Source: Pseudomonadota bacterium | Lineage (GTDB): Bacteria > BMS3Abin14 | Assembly: GCA_016937135.1 (NCBI GenBank) | Contig: JAFGWO010000088.1 | Span: 1-9,697, forward strand | Direction: 5' to 3' | DNA: 9,697 nucleotides | Part shown: one piece after another, positions 1-5,239 of the stretch | Position numbering within the stretch: the first letter of the stretch is position 1 | Layout of the letters: each line of letters begins with the position of its first letter | Notes under the pieces: model-generated | Seen by the model: the letters and a program-made list of their open reading frames with translations, nothing else | The model's database searches: none | What the model was told of the DNA's origin: nothing | Made by a program: the position numbers and the translations under genes

Positions 1-594
1 CACTCCCCGGAAGGTTCTGCGGTGGATTGGGCAGGGGCCGTAAAGGACGATCGCTTCGAGATGCTCTCTCGTTGGGTATCCCTTGTGGCGGTCGAACCCG
101 TACTGGGGCCACATCCAGTGGTACTGGACCATCAGCCGGTCCCGGTGGGTCTTGGCCAGGATGGAGGCCGCTCCGATGCATCGGCTGATCCTGTCGCCCC
201 CCGCGAGGGTGCGGAAGGGAAAAGCGATGGAAGGCGGCCGGTTTCCGTCCACAAGGACTATCTCGGGTTGGGGGATCAGGTTTTCCACCGCAATGGCCAT
301 GGCTTTAAGGGAAGCCTGGAGGATGTTTATCCGGTCGATGTCTGGATTATCAATCGTGGCCACTTTCCAGGAAACCGCCACCGACAGAATCATCTCGCTC
401 AGGACTTCTCTTCTGGCAGGCGAATGGCTTTTGCTGTCGAGGTTGGAGGGCAGAACGCAATCCGGGGGGAGGATGACCGCCGCTGCGCAAACGGGACCCG
501 CGAGGGGTCCTCGCCCCGCCTCGTCCACGCCGGCGATGAGGGTGTAGCCCTGATTCCGGCATTCCTCCTCAGGAGATTGAGGGGTGGTCGCCAT
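1..594 (-). CDS. rnhB: Ribonuclease HII, 3' end cut by window edge
   Basis: RNase HII cleaves the RNA part of RNA/DNA hybrids and removes ribonucleotides misincorporated in DNA. 198 codons are visible with no stop before the edge. The last readable residues (YGPCPIHRRTFRGV) match the usual C-terminal end of the family, so only a short tail is probably missing. The DEAGRGPLAGP motif gives catalytic D24 and E25. The VDGN motif gives D116 and the GGD motif gives D134, and the 18-residue spacing between these two matches the E. coli enzyme. Conserved ASILAKTHRD (about 143-152) and YGFDRHKGYPT follow. The ATG at 592-594 is the only reasonable start, because an in-frame stop (TGA at 621-619) lies just upstream. 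There is no Shine-Dalgarno: the bases before the ATG are pyrimidine-rich (TTCTTCCTCC). It is the last visible gene of the ffh-to-rnhB block, 141 nt after rplS. The family call is secure. Confidence 0.97.
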   Translation of the reverse strand, partial: MATTPQSPEEECRNQGYTLIAGVDEAGRGPLAGPVCAAAVILPPDCVLPSNLDSKSHSPARREVLSEMILSVAVSWKVATIDNPDIDRINILQASLKAMAIAVENLIPQPEIVLVDGNRPPSIAFPFRTLAGGDRISRCIGAASILAKTHRDRLMVQYHWMWPQYGFDRHKGYPTREHLEAIVLYGPCPIHRRTFRGV

Positions 595-612
595 GGAGGA
601 AGAATACAGGAT

Positions 613-722
613 GGAAAATCAATAGGGAACAGGGAAGGGGGGAGAACCGGAAGGAAGAAGGGGAAAGATGAAGAATGAATTTCCGTTGATTTTCCTTCCC
701 CGTTCCTGGTTGCCCCCTTCCC
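613..722 (-). repeat. Long imperfect inverted repeat in rplS-rnhB spacer
   Basis: The 141-nt spacer 595-735 changes from purine-rich to pyrimidine-rich when read along the minus-strand transcript. The arms 632-665 and 696-722 pair in four blocks. 632-641 pairs with 713-722 (10 bp), 645-648 with 708-711 (4 bp), 649-652 with 703-706 (4 bp), and 660-665 with 696-701 (6 bp). Small asymmetric bulges separate the blocks, giving about 24 bp around a 30-nt loop. Separately, 613-622 (ggaaaatcaa) is the perfect complement of 686-695, which lies inside that loop. The two pairings either compete or would form a pseudoknot. No U-run follows, so it is not a standard terminator. The low-complexity composition makes chance pairing more likely, so any function is inferred. 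Confidence 0.5.
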
Positions 723-735
723 CCCTTCGGAAGCT

Positions 736-1083
736 TCAGTACTTTTCCTTTTCCTTGATCCTGGCTTTCTTGCCCTTGAGCTGGCGGAGATAGTAGAGCT
801 TGCTTCTTCTGATCCGGCCCCTGCGGATGACCTCGATTTTGTCGAGCTTGGGCGAGTGGAGGGGGAAGACCCTCTCAACCCCGATTCCCGCCGTGACTTT
901 CCGGACGGTTATGTTGGATCGAAGGGCCGCCCGCTTCCGGGCGATGACGACTCCTTCAAAGATCTGGATGCGTTCCTTCTCCCCTTCGATGATCCGGTAG
1001 TGGACGCGCACGGTCGATCCTATGGGAGTGTCGGGGATATCCCTCCTCATGTGTTCCTTTTCGAACATTTCGATGGTTTGCAT
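736..1083 (-). CDS. rplS: 50S ribosomal protein L19
   Basis: Bacterial L19 (bL19) is a protein of the large ribosomal subunit near the 30S-50S interface. The 115-residue product has the usual family length. It shows the family landmarks in order: RRDIPD (13-18), [22 protein letters not shown] (25-46), [11 protein letters not shown] (68-78), KIEVIRRG (82-89) and [18 protein letters not shown] near the C-terminus. The frame stays open further upstream, but the ATG at 1081-1083 is chosen because the protein then begins [18 protein letters not shown] as in homologues. A GGAG Shine-Dalgarno also sits 5 nt before it. The gene ends with TGA. It follows trmD after 127 nt that hold a strong promoter, so it is probably expressed independently of trmD as well as by read-through. 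The lysine- and arginine-rich C-terminus is typical of rRNA binding. Confidence 0.97.
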   Translation of the reverse strand: MQTIEMFEKEHMRRDIPDTPIGSTVRVHYRIIEGEKERIQIFEGVVIARKRAALRSNITVRKVTAGIGVERVFPLHSPKLDKIEVIRRGRIRRSKLYYLRQLKGKKARIKEKEKY

Positions 1084-1100
1084 GGCATCTCCGTTGACAG

Positions 1101-1114
1101 GCCTGTGGACAGGC
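1101..1114 (-). repeat. Small hairpin in rplS leader
   Basis: The 14-nt sequence gcctgtggacaggc can fold into a 5-bp stem (GCCTG/CAGGC) with a 4-nt loop. It lies in the predicted 5' leader of rplS, 8 nt upstream of the GGAG ribosome-binding site. It could affect L19 translation, but so short a stem is weak evidence and autoregulation is speculation. Confidence 0.35.
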
Positions 1115-1155
1115 AAAAGGGTGCATGTAAATTCCAAGGTCTCTGAAAAATGGGA

Positions 1156-1183
1156 ATTATAGGGGAAAAAATTTGTCAGGCAA
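1156..1183 (-). promoter_or_regulatory. Sigma70-type promoter for rplS
   Basis: Read on the minus strand, TTGCCT (1183-1178) is followed after 16 bp by a perfect TATAAT (1161-1156). The spacer is T-rich. Transcription would begin near 1148-1150 and leave a leader of about 65 nt before the rplS ATG at 1083. This is one of the clearest promoters in the window and lies entirely between trmD and rplS. Confidence 0.72.
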
Positions 1184-1210
1184 GGAAAAAATGGGTCGAT
1201 TTTCTTTGTC

Positions 1211-1957
1211 TTATCTAAAAAGCGGGTTTTTTTGATCGGTTTGCCACGATTTCAGAAAATCTTTCTCTTCCTGTGTCAGGTCCGCGGATTCCAGAAGGTC
1301 GGGCCGTTTTCCGAGGGTATTGAGAAGGGCTTCCCTCCGCCGCCACGCCGAGATGCGGGCGTGATCCCCTGACAAGAGGATTTCCGGGACCTCCAGCCCC
1401 ATGAATTCGCGGGGGCGCGTGTATTGAGGGTACTCAAGGATTCCGTCCGAGAAGGACTCTTTAAGGGGGGAATCCTCATCCCCGAGAACCCCGGGGATGA
1501 ACCGGGAGACCGCGTCGATGATGGACAGGGCCGCGAACTCCCCTCCCGTAAGGACGAAGTCCCCGATGCTCACCTCCACCAGGGGAAGGATCTGCCGGAC
1601 CCTTTCGTCCACCCCTTCATAACGGCCGCAGATCAGGGCCATTTCAGGGTTCAGGGCCATTTGCCGGGCCATCTGGTGGTTAAAGGGTCGGCCCTGGGGT
1701 GAGAGGAGAAGCAAGGGTGTGCCTTCCGGAAGGTCAAGGGACTGGGCCGCCCGGACCACAGGCTCGGGTTTCATGACCATCCCCGGCCCCCCTCCATAAG
1801 GGTAGTCATCCACCACCTGATGCCGGTCTTCGGCAAAATCCCTGATATCCACCGGGTGAACGCGGATGATTTCCCTTTCCACCGCCCTTCCCAGGATGCT
1901 GGAGGAGGTCCCCCCGGTGATGATTTCAGGGAAAATTGTCAGGACATGGAAGATCAC
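1211..1957 (-). CDS. trmD: tRNA (guanine-N1-)-methyltransferase TrmD
   Basis: TrmD transfers a methyl group from S-adenosylmethionine to N1 of G37 in tRNAs that have G at position 36, preventing +1 frameshifting. The 248-residue product is full length for this SPOUT trefoil-knot family. Motifs in order are YGGGPGM (54-60), LSPQGR (85-90), GRYEGVDER (111-119), [11 protein letters not shown] (130-140), ESFSDG followed by EYPQYTRP (167-182), and the C-terminal tRNA-binding domain with [10 protein letters not shown] and WRRREAL. At the usual catalytic DSF aspartate this protein has glutamate (E167), a conservative change. The start is GTG at 1957-1955, which overlaps the rimM stop in the sequence GTGA. 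It is preceded by GAGG 7-8 nt upstream. The 4-nt overlap implies translational coupling with rimM. No ATG near this position gives a better start. Confidence 0.97.
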   Translation of the reverse strand: MIFHVLTIFPEIITGGTSSSILGRAVEREIIRVHPVDIRDFAEDRHQVVDDYPYGGGPGMVMKPEPVVRAAQSLDLPEGTPLLLLSPQGRPFNHQMARQMALNPEMALICGRYEGVDERVRQILPLVEVSIGDFVLTGGEFAALSIIDAVSRFIPGVLGDEDSPLKESFSDGILEYPQYTRPREFMGLEVPEILLSGDHARISAWRRREALLNTLGKRPDLLESADLTQEEKDFLKSWQTDQKNPLFR

Positions 1958-2472
1958 TCTGTGTCCTCATCAACCAGTCCGGGAAGGGGGTGAAGGCGGA
2001 TGACCCCTTCCCGGAGATCCACCTCGCTGACGGTTCCGGATGCAAAGGGAATCAGGAAGTCCTTCCCTTGCTGGTCCTTTCCGCAGAGCAGCGGGGGCCC
2101 TCCCGTCTCGACAATATGCTCAACTTTCCCTATGGTCTTTCCCCTGTGGCCCAGGATGGTCAAGCCCTCGAGGTCGTGGAGGAAGAATTCGCCCTCCTCC
2201 AGGGGCTGCAGTTCCTCTCCCGGAAGACAGATGGCCGTCCCCCTCAGGCTTTGGGCTTTTTCCATGGTGTCGATCCCCCGGAGGGAAAACAGAGGGAGCC
2301 CCTTGTGCATCCGGACCCCCGACACTTCAACAGGGGTTCCGTTTTCCTGACCCAGAAAAACCCTTCTGGCCTCGGTGAGGGTCGGGAGATGATCGGTCAT
2401 GGGGCGGACAACCACCTCTCCCCGGCGTCCGTGCGGACGGAGGATCCGGGCAACAATATAGAGATCATCCAT
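1954..2472 (-). CDS. rimM: Ribosome maturation factor RimM
   Basis: RimM binds ribosomal protein S19 and helps assemble the 30S head domain during 16S rRNA maturation. The 172-residue product has both family domains. The N-terminal beta-barrel opens with VARILRPHGRRGEVVVRP (7-24). The C-terminal PRC-barrel begins near EGEFFLHDLEGLTI (93-106) and continues through GKTIGKVEHI and IPFASGTVSEVDLREGVI to PLPGL at the end. The ATG at 2472-2470 fits the family start (MDDLYIVARI), but no Shine-Dalgarno precedes it. The upstream bases are CCCCTCTCCC, directly after a GC-rich hairpin. It may therefore depend on coupling or re-initiation from rpsP 40 nt upstream. Its TGA overlaps the GTG of trmD. Confidence 0.96.
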   Translation of the reverse strand: MDDLYIVARILRPHGRRGEVVVRPMTDHLPTLTEARRVFLGQENGTPVEVSGVRMHKGLPLFSLRGIDTMEKAQSLRGTAICLPGEELQPLEEGEFFLHDLEGLTILGHRGKTIGKVEHIVETGGPPLLCGKDQQGKDFLIPFASGTVSEVDLREGVIRLHPLPGLVDEDTE

Positions 2473-2486
2473 GGGAGAGGGGGACG

Positions 2487-2506
2487 GCGGCCGCCGTGGC
2501 GGCCGC
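2487..2506 (-). repeat. Perfect GC-rich inverted repeat between rpsP and rimM
   Basis: Two 9-nt arms, gcggccgcc and ggcggccgc, are perfect reverse complements separated by two bases. Each contains the 8-mer gcggccgc. The element fills half of the 40-nt rpsP-rimM spacer. In RNA it would form a very stable short hairpin between the rpsP stop (2513) and the rimM start (2472). There is no following U-run, so simple intrinsic termination is unlikely. mRNA stabilisation, processing or tuning of the rpsP to rimM ratio are possible roles, all inferred. Confidence 0.6.
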
Positions 2507-2512
2507 GGAAGG

Positions 2513-2794
2513 TCAGGAGTTGCTCGTGCTTCCCCGTTTTTCGTCGAATTTCTTCAGGATCCCGGCCTTGGAAAAAAGACTTCGCACCGTGTCGGAAGGG
2601 GCCGCGCCCTGGCTGAGCCAGTAGAGGGCCTTCTCTTCCTCGATGGTGACAGCTGCAGGGTCCTCACCGGGGTCGTAGGTGCCGATGTTTTCAATGAACC
2701 GGCCGTCGCGCGGGGAGCGGACGTCTGCCACAACAACCCTGTAATAGGGCTGCTTCTTCTTTCCCATTCTCTTAAGTCTGATGCGAACCGCCAA
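2513..2794 (-). CDS. rpsP: 30S ribosomal protein S16
   Basis: S16 (bS16) is an early-assembling protein of the small ribosomal subunit. The 93-residue product opens with the signature [23 protein letters not shown] and then has [17 protein letters not shown] (26-42) and a helical region ending [11 protein letters not shown]. The start is taken as TTG at 2794-2792. Translation from it gives M-AVRIRLKR as in homologues, and a strong GGAGG lies 7 nt before it. The frame continues upstream to another TTG at 2818, but that would add eight residues foreign to the family and override the ribosome-binding site. The gene ends in TGA. In many bacteria khpA follows rpsP, but here rimM follows directly. 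Confidence 0.96.
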   Translation of the reverse strand: MAVRIRLKRMGKKKQPYYRVVVADVRSPRDGRFIENIGTYDPGEDPAAVTIEEEKALYWLSQGAAPSDTVRSLFSKAGILKKFDEKRGSTSNS

Positions 2795-2850
2795 AGTGTG
2801 TCCTCCCGATAGAACCAAGTCCAGAGTAATAAGGTAAATAATATTACAAA

Positions 2851-2879
2851 ATATTATCAGATGCCATCCCGGCAGTTAA
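2851..2879 (-). promoter_or_regulatory. Possible extended -10 promoter for rpsP
   Basis: On the minus strand TTAACT (2879-2874) is followed after 17 bp by TAATAT (2856-2851). A TG lies one base upstream of the -10, forming an extended -10 element. Transcription would start near 2844, with about 50 nt of leader before the rpsP TTG. The -10 lies inside an AT-rich 8-bp inverted repeat (2838-2845 and 2850-2857, 4-nt loop), which could be an operator or could only reflect AT-rich promoter DNA. Both hexamers match the consensus at four of six positions, so the call is moderate. Confidence 0.42.
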
Positions 2880-2920
2880 GCACTTCCTATTATCGTTTAT
2901 TCTCCTGTTCGTCAAATGGT

Positions 2921-2956
2921 TTCATCGCCGCGCCCCGCGCGGGGCGCCCGGATGAA
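2921..2956 (-). repeat. Long GC-rich hairpin in ffh-rpsP spacer
   Basis: The core 2930-2947 (gcgccccgcgcggggcgc) is a perfect 18-nt palindrome. It folds into a 7-bp stem with a GCGC tetraloop. A 3x3 internal loop then leads to a second stem of 6 bp, ttcatc (2921-2926) with gatgaa (2951-2956). The hairpin lies about 130 nt past the ffh stop and about 130 nt before the rpsP start. No T-run follows on either strand, so it is not a typical intrinsic terminator. It may protect the 3' end of ffh mRNA or act with the adjacent pyrimidine-rich RNA. The rest of the spacer 2795-3089 holds the possible rpsP promoter and a 35-nt purine run (2954-2988). I see no gene in it. Confidence 0.6.
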
Positions 2957-3089
2957 GAAGGGAGAAGGAAAAAGGAAGGAGGAAGAAGTCATCTCCCCCG
3001 GCCCGGCTTTTTGTTTCCGTTGTCCCCCATTTATCCAGGATCTTTGACGTCGGATCCCATTCTTTTTAAATCCGAACGGTCTTGCCGCC

Positions 3090-4409
3090 TTAAAAGGGCA
3101 GCCCCGGAAGTCCTCTTCCCTTGCCGAACCGCTTCATCATCTTTTTTGTCTGCTCGAACTGTTTTATCAGCCGGTTTACGTCGGCGGGAGTGGTTCCCGA
3201 TCCGGCTGAAATGCGTTTTCGCCTGCTGCCGTTCAGGATCTTCGGGTTCCTGCGTTCCGCGGGGGTCATGCTGTCAATGATCGCCTTGATCCGGGTCAGT
3301 TCCCCCTCGTCGACGTCAGCCGGTATGGAGGCCTTCATTTTCCCCGGAAGGGGAAGCATGGAAAGGATATCGGAGAGTGAGCCCATCTCCCTGATTTTTC
3401 CGAGCTGTTCGCGAAAATCCTCCAGGTCGAATTCCCCCTTGCGCTGTTTCCGGAGGAGTTTTTCCGCCTCTTTATCCTCAAAAGCCTTCTCGGCCTTGTC
3501 GATGAGGGTCAGGACGTCCCCCATCCCCAGGATCCTGGAGGCGATCCTCTCGGGGTGGAAAGGTTCCAATCCATCCAGTCCTTCTCCGACGCCGGCGTAT
3601 TTGACAGGGACTCCGGTCACGCTCCGCATGGACAGGGCGGCCCCCCCCCTGGCGTCCCCGTCGAGTTTTGTCAGGATGATCCCCGTCAGGGTCAACCGTT
3701 CGTGAAAGGCCCTGGCCACGTTGACCGCGTCCTGCCCCGTCATCGCGTCCACCACCAGGATGGTTTCCTGGGGGGCCGCCGCTCTGGCAAGGGCCGCTAC
3801 CTCCTTCATGAGATCCTCGTCCACGTGGAGACGGCCGGCGGTGTCGATGAGGACGGTGTCGCACCCCGCCCGGCCCGCCTCGAGGGACGCCTTTGCATAC
3901 GCTTCGAGGGAGGAGGAGGATTCCGGAAAGGCGAACACGGGGACATCGATCTTCTTCCCCAGGGTGACCAGCTGATCAACGGCGGCCGGCCGGCTCAGAT
4001 CAGCGGGAACCAGGCAGACCCGCGACCCCTTTTCCTTGAGCTCTTTGGCAAGCTTGGCGCAGGTGGTGGTCTTTCCTGAACCCTGGAGACCCACCAGAAG
4101 GATTCTTGTGGGTGGAATGGATGCCCTCGCAAGGGAAGACCGGCTTTTTCCAAGAAGGTCGGTCAGCCCCGCGTGGACGATTTTGACCACCTGCTGGGCC
4201 GGGGTCAGGCTTTCCATAACCTCCGCTCCCAGGGCCCGCTCGCGGATGTCCGAGATGAAATTTTTGACTACCTTGAAGTTGACATCGGCTTCCAATAACG
4301 CTAGTTTGATTTCCCGGAGGGACGCGTCGATATCAGCCTCGGAGAGCTTCCCGCGGGTCTTGAGTTTTTTAAAGACGCTTTCCAGTTTTTCCGCAAGACT
4401 CTGAAACAT
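3090..4409 (-). CDS. ffh: Signal recognition particle protein Ffh (SRP54)
   Basis: Ffh is the GTPase of the bacterial signal recognition particle. It binds 4.5S RNA and signal peptides and docks with FtsY to deliver membrane proteins to the translocon. The 439-residue product has all three domains. The helical N domain is at about 1-90. The G domain has GLQGSGKTTT (107-116), DTAGR (189-193) and TKLDGDARGGAA (247-258). The M domain runs from about 295 and carries the 4.5S RNA-binding segment SRRKRISAGSGTT (395-407) and the helix VNRLIKQFEQTKKMMKRF. Length is normal, and the C-terminal tail (GKGRGLPGLPF) is short and glycine-rich. The ATG start gives the family N-terminus MFQSLAEKLE and has GAGG 7 nt upstream. 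The gene stands first in the minus-strand block, downstream of its own promoter, divergent from rnfA. Confidence 0.98.
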   Translation of the reverse strand: MFQSLAEKLESVFKKLKTRGKLSEADIDASLREIKLALLEADVNFKVVKNFISDIRERALGAEVMESLTPAQQVVKIVHAGLTDLLGKSRSSLARASIPPTRILLVGLQGSGKTTTCAKLAKELKEKGSRVCLVPADLSRPAAVDQLVTLGKKIDVPVFAFPESSSSLEAYAKASLEAGRAGCDTVLIDTAGRLHVDEDLMKEVAALARAAAPQETILVVDAMTGQDAVNVARAFHERLTLTGIILTKLDGDARGGAALSMRSVTGVPVKYAGVGEGLDGLEPFHPERIASRILGMGDVLTLIDKAEKAFEDKEAEKLLRKQRKGEFDLEDFREQLGKIREMGSLSDILSMLPLPGKMKASIPADVDEGELTRIKAIIDSMTPAERRNPKILNGSRRKRISAGSGTTPADVNRLIKQFEQTKKMMKRFGKGRGLPGLPF

Positions 4410-4466
4410 CGCAGCACCTCATAACAGCGGGATCGGATTCGGAGGGTTTTTTGGGATCGGCCGCGC

Positions 4467-4498
4467 AAAACATGGCGTAATTACACACTTCATGTTTT
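4467..4498 (-). repeat. Inverted repeat in predicted ffh leader
   Basis: The 8-nt arms aaaacatg (4467-4474) and catgtttt (4491-4498) are perfect reverse complements 16 nt apart. The spacer includes the palindrome gtaattac. If transcription starts just below the promoter at 4520-4548, the repeat lies early in the roughly 100-nt ffh leader. It would form a hairpin ending in UUUU on the transcript. This could be a weak attenuator or a protein-binding site, and the role is inferred. Confidence 0.4.
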
Positions 4499-4519
4499 CT
4501 GACCGTTGCCAGTTTCGGG

Positions 4520-4548
4520 AAAATATGGAATGACAAAGCGTTTGTCAA
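4520..4548 (-). promoter_or_regulatory. Sigma70-type promoter for ffh with overlapping palindrome
   Basis: On the minus strand a perfect TTGACA (4548-4543) is followed after 17 bp by TATTTT (4525-4520), which matches the -10 consensus at four of six positions. Transcription would start near 4513. The palindrome tgacaaa-gcg-tttgtca (4531-4547, 7-bp arms) covers most of the -35 and the adjacent spacer. This is a common position for a repressor operator. Because rnfA is divergent and starts 110 nt away, a regulator bound here could act on either side. Confidence 0.68.
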
Positions 4549-4558
4549 GGCGGCTCAC

Positions 4559-4587
4559 AAAGCGCCTTCCCTGGGTGGAAGCGCTTT
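4559..4587 (+). repeat. Hairpin upstream of rnfA
   Basis: Left arm aaagcgccttcc (4559-4570) pairs with right arm ggaagcgcttt (4577-4587). This gives 11 bp with one bulged C and a 6-nt loop. In the plus direction the stem begins with A's and ends in TTTT (4585-4588), which resembles a weak intrinsic terminator or attenuator 70 nt before the rnfA ATG. It could equally isolate the two divergent units. The remaining intergenic DNA (4410-4657) shows no gene and no convincing plus-strand promoter. Confidence 0.5.
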
Positions 4588-4657
4588 TCAAAACAGGCCC
4601 GCAGGAAATCGGGCGGGATCGGACGGATACGGAAAGAGACGCGAGAGAGGAAGGCCC

Positions 4658-5236
4658 ATGAAGACCCTTTTACTGATCATCATCAGCACCGTGTTCATCA
4701 ACAACTTTGTGCTGGCCCGGTTTCTGGGGATCTGCCCTTTCATGGGGGTATCCAAGAAGATCGAGACGGCTATCGGAATGGGCATGGCGGTTATCTTCGT
4801 CATGACGGTGGCCTCGGCGGTCACATGGAACATCCAGAGATACATCCTTATCCCCTTTGATCTCGGGTATCTTCAGACCATCATGTTCATCCTGGTGATC
4901 GCTTCCCTGGTCCAGTTGGTGGAAATCTTCATCCGCAAGGCCAGCCCGGCCCTTTATCAGGCCCTGGGTATTTTCCTTCCCCTTATCACGACCAACTGTG
5001 CCGTGCTGGGCATGGCGATTCTCACCATCCAGAAAGATTACAATTTTCTTGAGGCCATCGTTTTTGCCATGAGCGCCGGGTTGGGGTTCACCATTGCCCT
5101 GCTCCTCATGGCCGGAGTCCGGGAGCGCCTGGAGATGGCCGATGTGCCGAAACCTTTCGCCGGGACGGCTGCGGCTTATGTCACAGCCGGTCTCCTTTCC
5201 CTCGCTTTCATGGGATTCTCAGGAATGGTGAAATAA
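4658..5236 (+). CDS. rnfA: Rnf complex membrane subunit RnfA (RsxA)
   Basis: RnfA is an integral membrane subunit of the Rnf complex, which couples electron flow between ferredoxin and NAD+ to Na+ or H+ transport. The 192-residue product is full length and strongly hydrophobic, with about six membrane segments. The family signature [11 protein letters not shown] carries C26 and the TTNCAVLG signature carries C114. In known Rnf/Nqr structures these cysteines of RnfA and RnfE hold a membrane-embedded iron-sulfur cluster. The ATG at 4658 is preceded by GAGAGG 7 nt upstream. rnfB follows after 3 nt. NqrE is a close paralogue, but the adjacent rnfB supports Rnf. rnfC, D, G and E are not in this window, although in most genomes all six genes are clustered. 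Confidence 0.95.
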   Translation: MKTLLLIIISTVFINNFVLARFLGICPFMGVSKKIETAIGMGMAVIFVMTVASAVTWNIQRYILIPFDLGYLQTIMFILVIASLVQLVEIFIRKASPALYQALGIFLPLITTNCAVLGMAILTIQKDYNFLEAIVFAMSAGLGFTIALLLMAGVRERLEMADVPKPFAGTAAAYVTAGLLSLAFMGFSGMVK

Positions 5237-5239
5237 GCT

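Noticed and set aside
22..678. A 218-codon open frame on the plus strand opposite rnhB
   Set aside because: It is the antisense shadow of a clear RNase HII gene. Its product is low-complexity with no recognisable motif.
625..728. G-quadruplex in the G-rich tracts of the rplS-rnhB spacer
   Set aside because: Only three well-spaced tracts of three or more G occur on either strand within a plausible distance, so a stable three-tier quadruplex is not supported.
399..878. A 159-codon minus-strand frame spanning the rnhB start and rplS end
   Set aside because: It runs out of frame through two well-supported genes and yields serine/arginine-rich, low-complexity protein.
1084..1137. Extending rplS upstream to 1137
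   Set aside because: The added 18 residues are foreign to L19, and the extension would bury the GGAG ribosome-binding site and leader hairpin.
1186..1220. Intrinsic terminator after trmD near the T-rich stretch
   Set aside because: The T/A runs are not preceded by a GC-rich stem, and part of the sequence is trmD coding.
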